Source: Lytechinus variegatus
Lineage: Eukaryota > Echinodermata > Echinoidea > Temnopleuroida > Toxopneustidae
Assembly: GCF_018143015.1 (NCBI RefSeq)
Contig: NC_054751.1
Location: 31,009,847 to 31,073,846, forward strand
Direction of reading: 5' to 3'
DNA length: 64,000 nucleotides
Made by a program: the position numbers and the translations under genes. This document shows positions 37,384 through 47,037 of this stretch, one piece after another. A model generated the notes under the pieces. It saw only the letters and a program-made list of their open reading frames with translations. It made no database searches and was not told the DNA's origin. Position 1 is the first letter of the stretch, and each line of letters opens with the position of its first letter.

Positions 37384-37608
37384 CTACGGTCCAAAACTTG
37401 CACACGACTCCACTTGGACTTCTTGAACATCGATGTGCGCGGATGTTACATCGTCGTCGAGACGGATAGCGACGAGGTAGACGGCCCTCTGAATGGTCTG
37501 GCATGAGATGTCGACCAGTTCTGAGCTCGAAACTCTGGACAATTGACCGTGAGGCGATAATGAGTTAACGCACTCTTGACGAAGAACCCATTGATTGAAT
37601 CCCGGGAA
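37384..37608 (-). CDS. Cystine-knot growth factor, terminal coding exon (74 codons and stop)
   Basis: On the minus strand this exon follows a long CT-rich tract ending in CACAG and reads FPGFNQWVLRQECVN...DISCQTIQRAVYLVAIRL...VQVESCASFGP then TAG, phase 0. It joins in frame to the exon at 40767-41221. The pattern of alternating beta-strand-like segments with a QEC, an ISC and a terminal ESCAS matches the second half of Spatzle and neurotrophin domains (for NGF: ETKC, SYC, TACVC). The cysteines equivalent to NGF C68 and C110 are absent, here replaced by a Ser-rich loop and by Ser after CA. Family members are secreted dimeric ligands (Trk/p75 in deuterostomes, Toll in insects). The receptor here is unknown. 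Coding call firm; family call moderate. Confidence 0.75.
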   Translation of the reverse strand, partial: FPGFNQWVLRQECVNSLSPHGQLSRVSSSELVDISCQTIQRAVYLVAIRLDDDVTSAHIDVQEVQVESCASFGP

Positions 37609-37790
37609 CTGTGGAGGAGGAAGAGGAGGAGGAGAAGAAGGGAGGAGGAGAAGAAGAAGGGAGGAGGAGAAGAAGTGGAAGGAGTGAGGAGGAGGAGGAG
37701 AAGAAAAAGAGAGGAGGAGAAGAAGTGGAAGGAGTTAGGAGGAGGAGGAGGACAAGAAGAAGAAGAATGAAAGAAGAAACGTGTGTTAAA
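37609..37790 (+). repeat. Purine-rich GGA/GAA tract, polypyrimidine tract of the cystine-knot intron
   Basis: About 180 bp of almost pure purine on the + strand (ggaggaggaagaagaag types), with a longer internal period in which agaagtggaaggagt recurs. On the minus strand it is CT-rich and ends exactly at the CAG acceptor of the terminal exon, serving as an extremely long polypyrimidine tract. Confidence 0.88.
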
Positions 37791-38189
37791 ATATCAACTA
37801 TCCCATACACAGTAAAAACACTGTTTGAAAATTTTACTTTAAGAAATTCCCAGTTGGTTAACAATGTGTTTCAAATCTTAAAGAACAACGTTTGGTTGTC
37901 ACTTGCCCCGTGACTTTTTATAATGCTCATTATCGCCACATTGTAACATTTATCCCGCCGTATCTATTGTGAGGGACAGGGCAGCGATTTTAAGGGGGCG
38001 CAAAATAAACGCAAGAGGGAAATCAAGAAATTCAATATCTGGGCTCGAGCGTTTCATGAAGGGAATCGTCGGACGTTTTATCCGAAAAGTAATGGTCAAT
38101 ATAGTAAATGGTAGTGATTTTTTTTTTACCTAATTCCTAAGAAAGCATGAATGCTTGTGAGCGAGCAACCAGAGAACCGATGACTTAAG

Positions 38190-38335
38190 GACCTCTCCGA
38201 GGGACCTGGAAATGAGGACTTAAATTCCTTATTTTTTACCAACTAGCGCACCAATTTAGAATCGAACCCGGGTCACCGGAATACGAAACCCCGCTCTACC
38301 GACTGAGATGAGCTATCGCGCATCCTCAAGTCCCG
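38190..38335 (-). mobile_element. tRNA-derived repeat fragment
   Basis: On the minus strand: gatagctcatctcagtcggt then agagc (A-box like) and, about 35 bp on, gggttcgattc (B-box like). The acceptor ends do not pair into a tRNA, so this is a SINE head or tRNA relic. In the intron of the cystine-knot gene. Confidence 0.5.
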
Positions 38336-38471
38336 TTTTATCCGACAGTTGCAGTTGCTATAGTAAAGGCTTCTCAGCTCATCAAAATCAAGGAAGTTGT
38401 CATAATCTGGAAACTTTTCGGACGGTTTATATGCTCCCCAGAAAACTCCCATCCCCCCTCCTCCCAGAAGG

Positions 38472-38906
38472 TTAAAGGCCAAGTCCATCCCAGATAATGT
38501 TGATTTGAATAAATAGAGAAAAATCAAACCAGCACAACGCTGAAAATTTCATCAAAATCGGGGGTAAAATAAGAAAGTTATAACATTTTAAAGTTTTGCT
38601 TATTTCTCACACAACAGTGATATGCACAACTCAAATGAGACAGAAAAATAGCATATTCCCTATTTCATGTAATAAAATTCAAAAGGAATAGTGAGTGCAT
38701 GGATGATGTCATCAGTCTCCTCAATTATTGCATACCAACCAGGATGTGCATATAACTGTTTTGTGAAATTAAACAAAATTTTAAAATGTCATAACTTTTT
38801 TTCTTTTACATCCAATTTTGATGAAATTTTCAGTGTTATGCTTGTTAGATTTTTCTCTTTTTATTCAAATCTTTTTTTTTTTTTTTGGGGTGGGCTTGTC
38901 CTTTAA
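38472..38906. mobile_element. TTAA-flanked MITE, family C, second copy
   Basis: TTAA at 38472-38475 and 38903-38906. Left aggccaagtccatccca and right tggggtgggcttgtcct are inverted matches. The internal sequence (tcatcaaaatcggg, catttt..gttttgc, ggatgatgtcatca) is shared with 15671-16274. In the cystine-knot gene intron. Confidence 0.82.
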
Positions 38907-39177
38907 TGCATCAAAACTTCGGGTCAAAACTATACATGTATAGAGTCTCAAAAGCATTAAAAACATTTTTGCTTTGTGCTTTCTCGCATTATTCCTCTCC
39001 GAACCCAATGATATCGCACATCTATTCCGAATAATAAAGCCCAGGGGCCCGTTTCTCAACACCGTCATAAGTCTAACTTCTGGAATGAATCGGAGATAGT
39101 TAGCTACTTATCCGCAAACCGTTTCACGAAGCCCTCCGTTTGCCAAGATCGGGGACAACAATCTGACTAAATAATAA

Positions 39178-39667
39178 TAATATGCAATTTTTTATATAGC
39201 GCTTATAATACAAATGTTTCTAAGCGCTGCATGCTATTTCCCCGGCTTTAGCACGGCTACCCTGATCGGGCGCATCAAGCATTCAAGGAATTCCTTCCGA
39301 GTACCGGGTACCCATTTACTACACCTGGGGGGTGTTTCACAAAGATTTAAGCATGACTTAAGTCGCACTTAAATGCCGACGCGTACATGATATGCAACGC
39401 GCGATCTTATTGATAGATACGCATTAGTGCGCGTCCTCATGACACGATCTGACCAATACGGTCAAGCCTTTCATACCGTACGCAACTCGGTATTTAAGTG
39501 CGACTCTAAGTCATACTTAAATCTTTGTGAAACACCCCCCTGGGTCGAGAGTGGCAAATGTAGATAAACGCCTTGCCAAAGGACGCTACTGCTGTGATGG
39601 GATTTGAACCCCGGACCTTATGTGGTTCACAGTCCGGAGACTTATCCACTGAGCCACAGTACCTCTA
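39178..39667 (-). mobile_element. tRNA-derived SINE, full-length type, split by a MITE
   Basis: On the minus strand: a tRNA-like head with tgtggctcagtggataag (A box) and ggggttcaaatccc (B box). Then a body with tcctttggcaaggcgtttat, aatgggtacccggtactcgg and aaagccgggg, and a 3' tail agcgctatataaaa then tattattatt. Fragments of the same family are at 47738-47960 and 51585-51780. The MITE at 39330-39537 is inserted in the body. Confidence 0.82.
39330..39537. mobile_element. MITE family B, nested in the SINE
   Basis: Ends gggtgtttcacaaagattta and its inverted match; arms continue agtatgacttaga/agtcgcacttaaatgcc in both directions. Flanked by cctggg on both sides, with the SINE sequence continuing normally beyond. 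This gives a clean insertion with about a 6-bp duplication. Confidence 0.85.
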
Positions 39668-40766
39668 CAATATATTTTATGACACCTCCGAACCTGTCAT
39701 AATTTCTTTCTTAATGACCTAGTAGCATCACGTGGGTTAGACTATGGTATTATGCAAAAGAGTCTCGAAATTTGAAAATGATAATCTAACGTAATCAATC
39801 ATATCGCAAAACAAGTGGGATAGATCATTCAATGATAATTGTGATGCAAAGAAACTATATTTAAAAACAAGTCACAAAACCATTCATTTTGAAATAGTAA
39901 AATGAGTGAATCAATACAGATTATACCACGTTAGGCCATATCATAACTGGAGTATCTGTTGTTTTCAGACCCTATTAACATTCGGATATATTCTATCTCT
40001 ATGCATATAATTTGTCAAATTGTATTTTTTGGTATTTTAAACAATTTATGTTAAAATATATTTTGATGATGTTTGGAATCATAAAAAACCGTATAATTAT
40101 CATCGTTCTACAATACCCATTATGGTTTACTTCCGTAAACTGTTAAAATGCCCATCTCAACGTCCACATTAGTGTGATTTTTTTAGTCATGAAATGAATT
40201 ATTCATAATTTTATTTTCTCAGCAATTGAATGCTCCAGTCTGCATGGTTTAAATAATCATGTATGACGCATAATTTACCTTTGCTATTATTTTGAAAACA
40301 TATATTTCCGAATTCTTCACATTTTTAATTTTATCATTTTATAATTTTCATAATTATTATTGTGACATAAGGCTGCGTCTCGTCTGATCTCTTTACCGAT
40401 TCTAGTTTAGCCTTTCGTGAAACGTGGTTTAGTATAACTCCGTGGTTGGTGGATAGAGATATGACTAACTTGTCCAGGTGTTGAGAAAGGGGCCCCAGAT
40501 AGTATGATAACGGGATACAATCATTTTGGATCTGGCACACAGAAAGCTTACCAAAATCTGACCAGTGAAAAAAAGGTGGATGTGCTTTCCAAAAAGAGGT
40601 CAAAACTTGCCTCGCCAAAAGATAAAAGAAAAATGATAATGCTTCAAATTTAGGGGATAGCCGGCTCTCCAAAAGAAGTACGGTCAAACTTTGCCTAGCT
40701 CACCAAAATAAAAAGATTAACATGAATAAACCGACGAGTAAGCAGCAAAAAAAGATGATCCCTTAC

Positions 40767-41221
40767 CTGGACAATCTGTAGCAGCTCATCATCAGTGTCG
40801 AATGCAGTTATGAGGGTCGTCATGATGTTGTTGACAGGGCAAATGGAAACTCCTGGAGCTACTGCGGATCTTCGTTTACGGCGGGGGACAAATTCGATTG
40901 GGACCGGGTAAGGTGTCGTCTCGTTGCCGATTTGGTTGTTGTATAGACAACTTTATCGTCCCAAAAAAGAGTACCATACTCATAGACCTGTCGGTTCCTC
41001 CCAAATCCTCCGTACACCTCCAAGATTTGGGCCTGCTGCTCCGCGGTGAACTCTTTTATGATCGGCTGTTGGTTTTGATAGGTCCGAATCTTGTTGGCCC
41101 GGAGTTCATCGATGATGCCGCGTTCCTTGGCGTCGATAATCTGCCTCGTCTGGATCTCCTCTAAGGGGATGTGACGGCATGGTTCAGGAGTAGAAAGAGG
41201 GGTGCATGGAGTTTGTATCAC
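40767..41221 (-). CDS. Cystine-knot growth factor, penultimate exon (prodomain, furin site, first knot segment)
   Basis: Minus strand; donor CAG|GTAAGG at 40767/40766, probable acceptor CAG before 41221. The first part reads VIQTPCTPLSTPEPCRHIPL, then a charged helical-looking region (ERGIIDELRANKIRTYQNQQ) to about 40950. The second part, in a frame one base off, reads NNQIGNETTPYPVPIEFVPR then RKRRSAVAPGVSICPVNNIM and ends DELLQIVQ at the donor. RRKRR is a clear furin site. Cleavage would release a mature chain of 108 residues with the next exon. SICPV followed 37 residues later by QEC equals the first cysteine spacing I recall for Drosophila Spatzle. The frame change between about 40950 and 40860 means a one-base indel in this allele or an assembly error. 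The signal-peptide exon was not found. Confidence 0.65.
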
Positions 41222-41889
41222 CTGAGGGCAACATCCATGCAGGGGATTTGCGAGCAAGGGCTCCGGAAGCGGGGGGGCAGGGGGGGCACTTGCCCCCCAA
41301 AGAAATTTTTTTGGGGGCAAAACGAGATTTTTGCCCCCAATGTGCCCCCCTAAAAGTAGAAAAAATGATATCATTTAAGGACAAAAGTAAACGATGAAGG
41401 CACTTTTCTGCCTAAGAATTGTCATTTCTTTTGTCAAAAATGAAAAAATTTCTCCCCTGACGGGGCAATTACACATCTTAGTAAGCCTTGCGTCTTTTGA
41501 CGAACATGTCCCTCTGTGAAACATACCTTTGATAAGCCCCTTTTCCATCTTATCACAGTGTGATAACGTTTAACCTTTTAAACCCCCATTCCACAGAGAA
41601 CAAGACCGCTGGAAGACATTTGAAAGACCATGAATTTTGGACAATGGTCTTTGAGGCCTTACACGAGTCCTGACCAATCTTTCAGTGGTCTTCATGGGCT
41701 CCAAAACTTTTTGAAACGGTTCAAAACAGTCTTACAACGGTCTTACAGGAAAATTGTTCAGTGGTCTTTCAATGGTCTCCGTTCTGTGGAATGGGGGCCT
41801 ATCAATGAATACATTTAAGACTAAAAAAATTGCATGCTGGCTGTGTCGGCTAACAAACGCGCGGTCGCCCAGAAACGCTCAGACTGGGG

Positions 41890-42047
41890 TTGTGTTTCAT
41901 CAATATTTTCGTCCGACAAGTTGTAAGATCTGACAACTTTCCTGTATTCTGATTGGTTGAGAAGCATTGTTACCATAGTAACTGTCGGATAAAACAGGAC
42001 TTGTCGGATAAAAGTCCTACAAGTCCTTTCATGAAACGCTCCCCGGA
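41890..42047. mobile_element. Short MITE of the gtttcatgaa class
   Basis: Left gttgtgtttcatcaatattt then gtccgacaagttgtaag; right gtcggataaaagtcctacaa then gtcctttcatgaaacgc. It has the ccatagtaac and gattggttgagaagca motifs found in 31993-32157 and, in part, near 53530-53560. Confidence 0.7.
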
Positions 42048-42134
42048 CCCGATATCACCAACGCACGGGAACTCTAGTTACTCGAGCAACATATGGAATC
42101 TGGAAATAGCTGTAAAACCGAAAAGTTTAAAGAG

Positions 42135-42639
42135 TTAAAGGGGAAGTTCACCCTGAAGAAAACTTTCTTGTAAAAATAGCAGAAAAAATAGTAAAAAATA
42201 TTGGTGAAGGTTTGAGGAAAATCCGTTAAAGAGTAAGAAAGTTATTAGAGTTCAAAGTTTTGGATTTGTGACGTCATAAACGAGCAGCTGTCCCATGTGT
42301 TATGTAATATAAAATGCATAAATTTCAAATTTTGTATGGTTCCTGATGACTTAATTTTGTTTTCTTTTCATGATCGGGTGTGAAACGATTTGTATATTGA
42401 TATACAAAAGTTACAGTGAAAACCATTTTCATTTTTCTGAGAAAATGACATTTCATTGATTTTTTACCATTCGCTATGTAGGAATGCTGCTCGCATATGA
42501 CGTCACAAATCAAATAATTGAAATTCTAATAACTTTTTAATTATTTGATGAATTTTTTTCAAACCTTCGGCAATATTTTTCATTAATTTTTCTGCTATTT
42601 TTACAATTAACTTTTTGTCAGGCTGAACTTCCCCTTTAA
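42135..42639. mobile_element. TTAA-flanked MITE, family D
   Basis: TTAA at 42135-42138 and 42636-42639. Ends aggggaagttcaccctga and the inverted tcaggctgaacttcccct; further inverted blocks include atagcagaaaaa, ttgtgacgtcat and aataacttt. Termini of the AGGNNAAGT type resemble family C, suggesting the same transposase class. Confidence 0.85.
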
Positions 42640-43690
42640 AGAGGATTGAGTAGTTGCTTATTGGATAAATGAGAAGATGCTAGCTTGAGTCGGCGAATGG
42701 AGTGCAGAGCAGGAGTACTCATCTATCAACTAATCAAGCCTCTTCTTCAACCTTTTCTGGTTTACTGTCTTTATCAGGACTATACGCTCGTTTGAACATA
42801 AAATTACTCGACTATCAACTGTCTACTTCCTCCTATCAATTTCACTTCTCCCTCTATCCACTTTTTTCGAAAACTCCACATGGTGTACCGTCAACCACAT
42901 CCGCTGTTGGAATGTAATTGTTCTTCTAAATAATGTTACATAATGTACATTATGAACTGCCGTAGTTTGTTAGTTCATGGTTATTTACATATGAATATTT
43001 CCTGGAATTTGGTATTCATCATTTCCTAGTTATGGTCACATTTTCCCCAGAAAATATGTAAAGAAAAAAGAAGATTTTGAAGGGGTCATCCAAAAGTGCT
43101 TCCCAGCCATACAAAACAATAATTAAGCAGGTCATATTTCTTTTTCCTCCAGTTATAAAATATGAAACGTTTTGCCTATGCATGGATAATCAGGGACTCT
43201 CTCCAATGCTGAGGTCAGAAATGATTTTAATAGAATGGGGATTCAAGCGCTTATCGTCGTCTGCCACGTCAGAACGGTATGACATTATGAATTTAAAAAG
43301 ACATTCATTAGAATGTATTTTGTTTCTGTAGTTACGCTTCTTCTGCTTAATACACTCCTTGAAACTTATGATAATTGTGCTCTCTCGCGTCGTCCTTGTA
43401 TATGTAAATGTACATAAATAAATATTTCTGAAAGGATATTGCATGAAAAATGTAATTTCTGGTATTTTGAGTCAATATAAGCGTATTACGTAATTTAATT
43501 GATCAGACACGAAAACCACATTCCGAATTAAGCGATCGTTTTGCGCGTAGATTTCATAGGTTCTCATAAACTCTGAGTATAGTCTTTCGTAGTGAATTCT
43601 ATGTTTAATTCTCAAGAAATTTATTTTTGAATTCTCTTAGAAACGTAACTTTTAAACTCCATTTTTACACAAAGTCCTTGCCGTGGGGGG
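42640..43690. other. Intergenic, nothing recognised
   Basis: AT-rich with short open frames that lack protein-like composition or splice context. A G run at about 43685-43696 precedes foldback element 2. Confidence 0.4.
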
Positions 43691-43697
43691 GGGGGGT

Positions 43698-45701
43698 TGT
43701 TACACCCACAAATGTAATAACGCCCACAAATGTAATAACACTTTACCCACAAATGTGATAATGCACTTTACCCACAAATGTAATAATGACTTTACCTACA
43801 AATGTAATAAATTTGAAGTGATTTTTGGCGAATTCGTTCTAAACTAATATCCTATAGTAATGCGTTCATATAGCACAAAAGTTCAAAGTTTTTTTTCCAG
43901 ACCCGGTTAATGAAATATTACAGTACAAGTCCAAGTCTTTTTCCAGACCCGGTTTTTCAAAATTATAATATAGGTCCAAAGTCTTTTTTCCAGACCCGGT
44001 TAATTCAAAAATTATAATGCAAGTCCAAAGTCTTTTTTTTTCAGACCCGGTCTTGTCAAAAGTTATGATATACGTCGGTGAGGGGTAAAGACAACACTCT
44101 AAGCCCAAGCATTAAAGTGGGTTTAATTTTGAAGATTGGTCTCAGCTGTCATTTTTTTTCAATATTTCTTTATCTTTTAAATAACCGGGTCCAGACGAAA
44201 GACTAAGCATAATACTCGTGTTATTCCACAAGAATAAGAATATGAGTCTTTTGTTTTTAGGATTGTTTAAATCATTGTTAAATCATCGGGTCTGGAATAA
44301 AGACAACGGTCTAAACATGTGCTTTTCTACATGCATGGTCTTAATTTGGAGGATTGTTGGTTCTTAGATTCGTTTTATTGATTTTTTATTCCTGAAATAA
44401 TTGTGTCTGGAGGAAAGTCGATCTTCGACAATCGGTCTTCATGTTGTTCCACAGTAATTAGATTATTGGGTATTCATTTTAGAATATTTGTAAAAACTGT
44501 TTTATTTTTCAAATAGTAACCAAGTCTGGAGAAAGGATGTCTGCTTTACCCACGAGTTATTACAATGTTTTGTAGGGGTAGTAGTATTATTTAAAAAAAA
44601 GACATTTTTTTACTGGGTGAAACTTTGGAAATTTGGTCTTAGATTCGAAATTTTTTAAGTTACTTTTTTTTAATAGCCGGGTCTGAGGAAAGAGTACGTT
44701 TTAAAACTCGTGTTATTCCACGAGAATAAGAATATAAGGTCTTATGTTCGAAGATTTTTTTTCGTAACTGTTTTAAGTCTGGAATAAAGACAACACTCTA
44801 AACCTCTTTTAAAACGGGTTCTTAGGTTGAAGGTTTGTTTGGTCTTAGACTTTGATTTTTTTTATTCTTACTATTAGCGTTTTTTTAAGAAAAAAATGGT
44901 CGGGCTGAAAGACTACGCTATATCCAGCATTAATAAGATTATGGGGTCTTTATACTGTTTTTAAACTGTTATTCATAATGTTTAAATAACAGGTAACCGG
45001 GTCTGGAGAAAAGACTACGCTTGGTTCTCAATTTACTCTTAGTGCATATATTCACAATATACACCGTATAAGTTGAAACAACAACAAAGACATTAATTCC
45101 ACCAGTTTTAATTAACTGGGTCTGGAGAAAAGACTAAGCTCGATTCCCATTTTTTCCACAGGAATATCATTATTTTCTAAATAACTGGGTCAGGAAAAAG
45201 ACTTTGGACTTTTTAAAATTCTTGAAACAACCGGGTCTGGAAAAAAGACTTTGGACTTATATCACAATTTTTTAAACAACCGGGTCTGGAAAAAAAGACT
45301 TTGGACTTTTATTATATTTTTTTAAACAACCGGGTCTGGAAAAAAGACTTTGGGTTTATATTATAATTTTTGAAACAACCGGGTCTGGAAGAAAGACTTT
45401 GGACTTGTACTTTGATGTTTTATTAACCCGGTCTGAAAAAAAAGTCTTTGCACTTTTGTGCTATATGAACGCGTTACTATAGGATTTTAGTTTAGAACGG
45501 ATTCGCCAAAAATCCCTTCAAATTTATTACATTTGTGGGTAAAGTCATTATTACATTTTTGGGTGATCAAAAATTATTACATTTGTGGGTAAAGTGTTAT
45601 TACATTTGTGGGCGTTATTACATTTGTGGGTAAAGTGTTATTACATTTGTGGGTAAAGTGTTATTACATTTGTGGGCGTTATTACATTTGTGGGTGCAAC
45701 A
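43698..45701. mobile_element. Foldback element 2: 2.0-kb element of nested inverted tandem arrays
   Basis: Ends tgttacacccacaaatg and its inverted match gggtgcaaca. Outer arrays: acccacaaatgtaataa in five copies at left (43703-43810) and about nine inverted copies at right (45520-45695), spaced 18-25 bp. Next inward is a unique inverted block (ttggcgaattcgttctaaac with tatagcacaaaagt). Then come inner arrays with a unit of about 49 bp whose core is ccgggtctggaaaaaagact: four copies at left in reverse, five close copies at right, and about nine more diverged forward copies across the centre (44185-45200). Flanking ggggt on both sides is a possible 5-bp duplication, blurred by the G run. No protein. 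The layout recalls sea urchin TU foldback transposons. Confidence 0.9.
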
Positions 45702-46735
45702 GGGGTCCCACGCCCTCCCCCCTCGATCGCTTCGGTAACTCACGCTGTCAAAAATATTGTGCCCCCTTCGGGATTTTGCCCCCCCCCAAAAAAAAAAAAA
45801 CTGAAAGTGTTCCGGCGCGCCTGTAAACTTTTAACAATTATATACTGTTGGAGTGACGAGCTAAAACAGTGCGCTTAAAAATGTGTTTAAACAGCGTTTT
45901 TACAGTGAAATAAGTCATTGTAGAAAACGTAAAAGGAAAATGTATTTTTCAAAAGTCACTAATTTTAAGTCCGACGGGGAAGTAGGCTCCAGAGAGAGGG
46001 GGGGGGGGGGGTGGAGAAAGAATGGGGAGAATTATGAAACCTCAACCCTATAGAGATATAATTAAGATGAAATTGCATTAGTTTATTATATTAAGTCTCC
46101 ATAACAAATCAATTGACCAGGTACCTTCATATTGGGAAACCCTGTAGAAGAATGCTTATTAATATTTGACAGTGCTCTGTTTAAAATTAAATTTCAATCA
46201 AAAAGTGATAAAGGCGATTTGAAGCTATCTTTTATTCACTGAATAATAACGCTGAATGTTATTCAATCTGAGAAGAAAAAATAAACCCGGGCATAAAGTA
46301 GGTAACCGCTTTTGTCGATATTATTTACTTATCATTTCTTTTCTTCCGCTGTGTCGACGGTTTCAGACCTTAAGAGCGTTGAAATTGTTGATTGAACACA
46401 AAAATATAAATAAAGAATTTTAAAGATAATTGTCAAACATAGGAACTGGGCAAGCGCTCATGTACGGTGTGTACACAAGTCAATTTTGTGGAGATAATAA
46501 GTGCCTTATTTGTAATTAGTAGTAGTCAATAATGGTTTGCAATATGTATGTGCTAATGCTTGTACTAATAAAAGTATGAAAACTCGATATAAAACAAGCA
46601 ATTCGATCATCCCCATTTTTTTTATTATTATTTGGAATATTCTGCATCAGCCTGAGCAAGCAATGGAACGTTGCCCTCTACGCCGCCACATGAATAGTCT
46701 CCAAGATAATATCCTTATTTTCCCATAAACTTGTC
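45702..46735. other. Intergenic between foldback element 2 and 7SL RNA
   Basis: Repeat debris with gatcgcttcggtaactc and C/A runs at 45779-45801, and a G run near 46001. No gene. AT-rich DNA with TATA-like bits (for example ttattttcccataaac at 46715-46730) just before the 7SL gene. Confidence 0.4.
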
Positions 46736-47037
46736 GACTGGGCGTTGTGGCGTGCGCCTGTAATCCAGCTGCTTTGGAAGTCGGGGTTGGTGGATCGCTT
46801 GAGAGCGGGAGTCCTGTATGTCGTCGGTCTATGGCGATCGGGCGTCCGCGCTAAGCTCGGCATCGATATGGTTACTTGGTCGGAGGATCGGGCAACCAGG
46901 TCGTCTAAGGAGGGACGTACTGGCCCAGGGCGGAAACGCAGCAGGCAAAAGTCCCCGTGTGGAGCAGTAGTGGGATAGCGCCTGTGAATAGTCGGCGGCT
47001 TACAGCCCGTTCAACACAGTGAGACCCAATCCTTTTT
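46736..47037 (+). ncRNA. Signal recognition particle RNA (7SL)
   Basis: About 302 nt, the usual length of animal 7SL RNA. Near-exact conserved blocks in the right order: 5' domain tggcgtgcgcctgtaatcca and ggatcgcttgag; the helix 6 region gatcgggcgtccgcgctaag ctcggcatcgatatggt; helix 8 with the SRP54-binding core ggcccagggcggaaacgcag caggcaaaagt; then the returning strand agtagtgggatagcgcctgt gaatag and a gtgagaccc 3' end. It stops at a T5 run (47033-47037), a Pol III terminator. The RNA is the scaffold of SRP, which targets secretory ribosomes to the ER. The intact core argues against a pseudogene. Confidence 0.95.

Larger units (their letters stand above)
39042..40497. mobile_element. MITE split by later insertions
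   Basis: The left arm gggcccgtttctcaacaccg then cataagtctaactt matches, inverted, the right arm atatgactaacttgtccagg then tgttgagaaaggggccc. Between them lie a SINE (39178-39667) with its own nested MITE and about 800 bp of AT-rich DNA. The outer element is therefore the oldest layer. Confidence 0.6.

Noticed and set aside
37268-37504. A 78-codon minus-strand frame with RRYPSRRRCNIRAHRC
   Set aside because: Shadow of the cystine-knot terminal exon in another frame. The exon frame is supported by the splice junction and cysteine pattern.
37565-37913. Glu/Arg-rich and Ser/Leu-rich frames
   Set aside because: Translations of the GGA/GAA tract next to the cystine-knot acceptor.
40950-40990. A 37-bp intron to explain the frame change in the cystine-knot prodomain
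   Set aside because: Too short for an animal intron, and joining the proposed ends gives the wrong frame.
40859-41374. A 171-codon minus-strand open frame starting MISFFLLL
   Set aside because: Its first third reads through a G/C-run repeat upstream of the probable acceptor, and its end is the wrong frame after the frame change. Only the middle part is kept, as prodomain of the cystine-knot gene.
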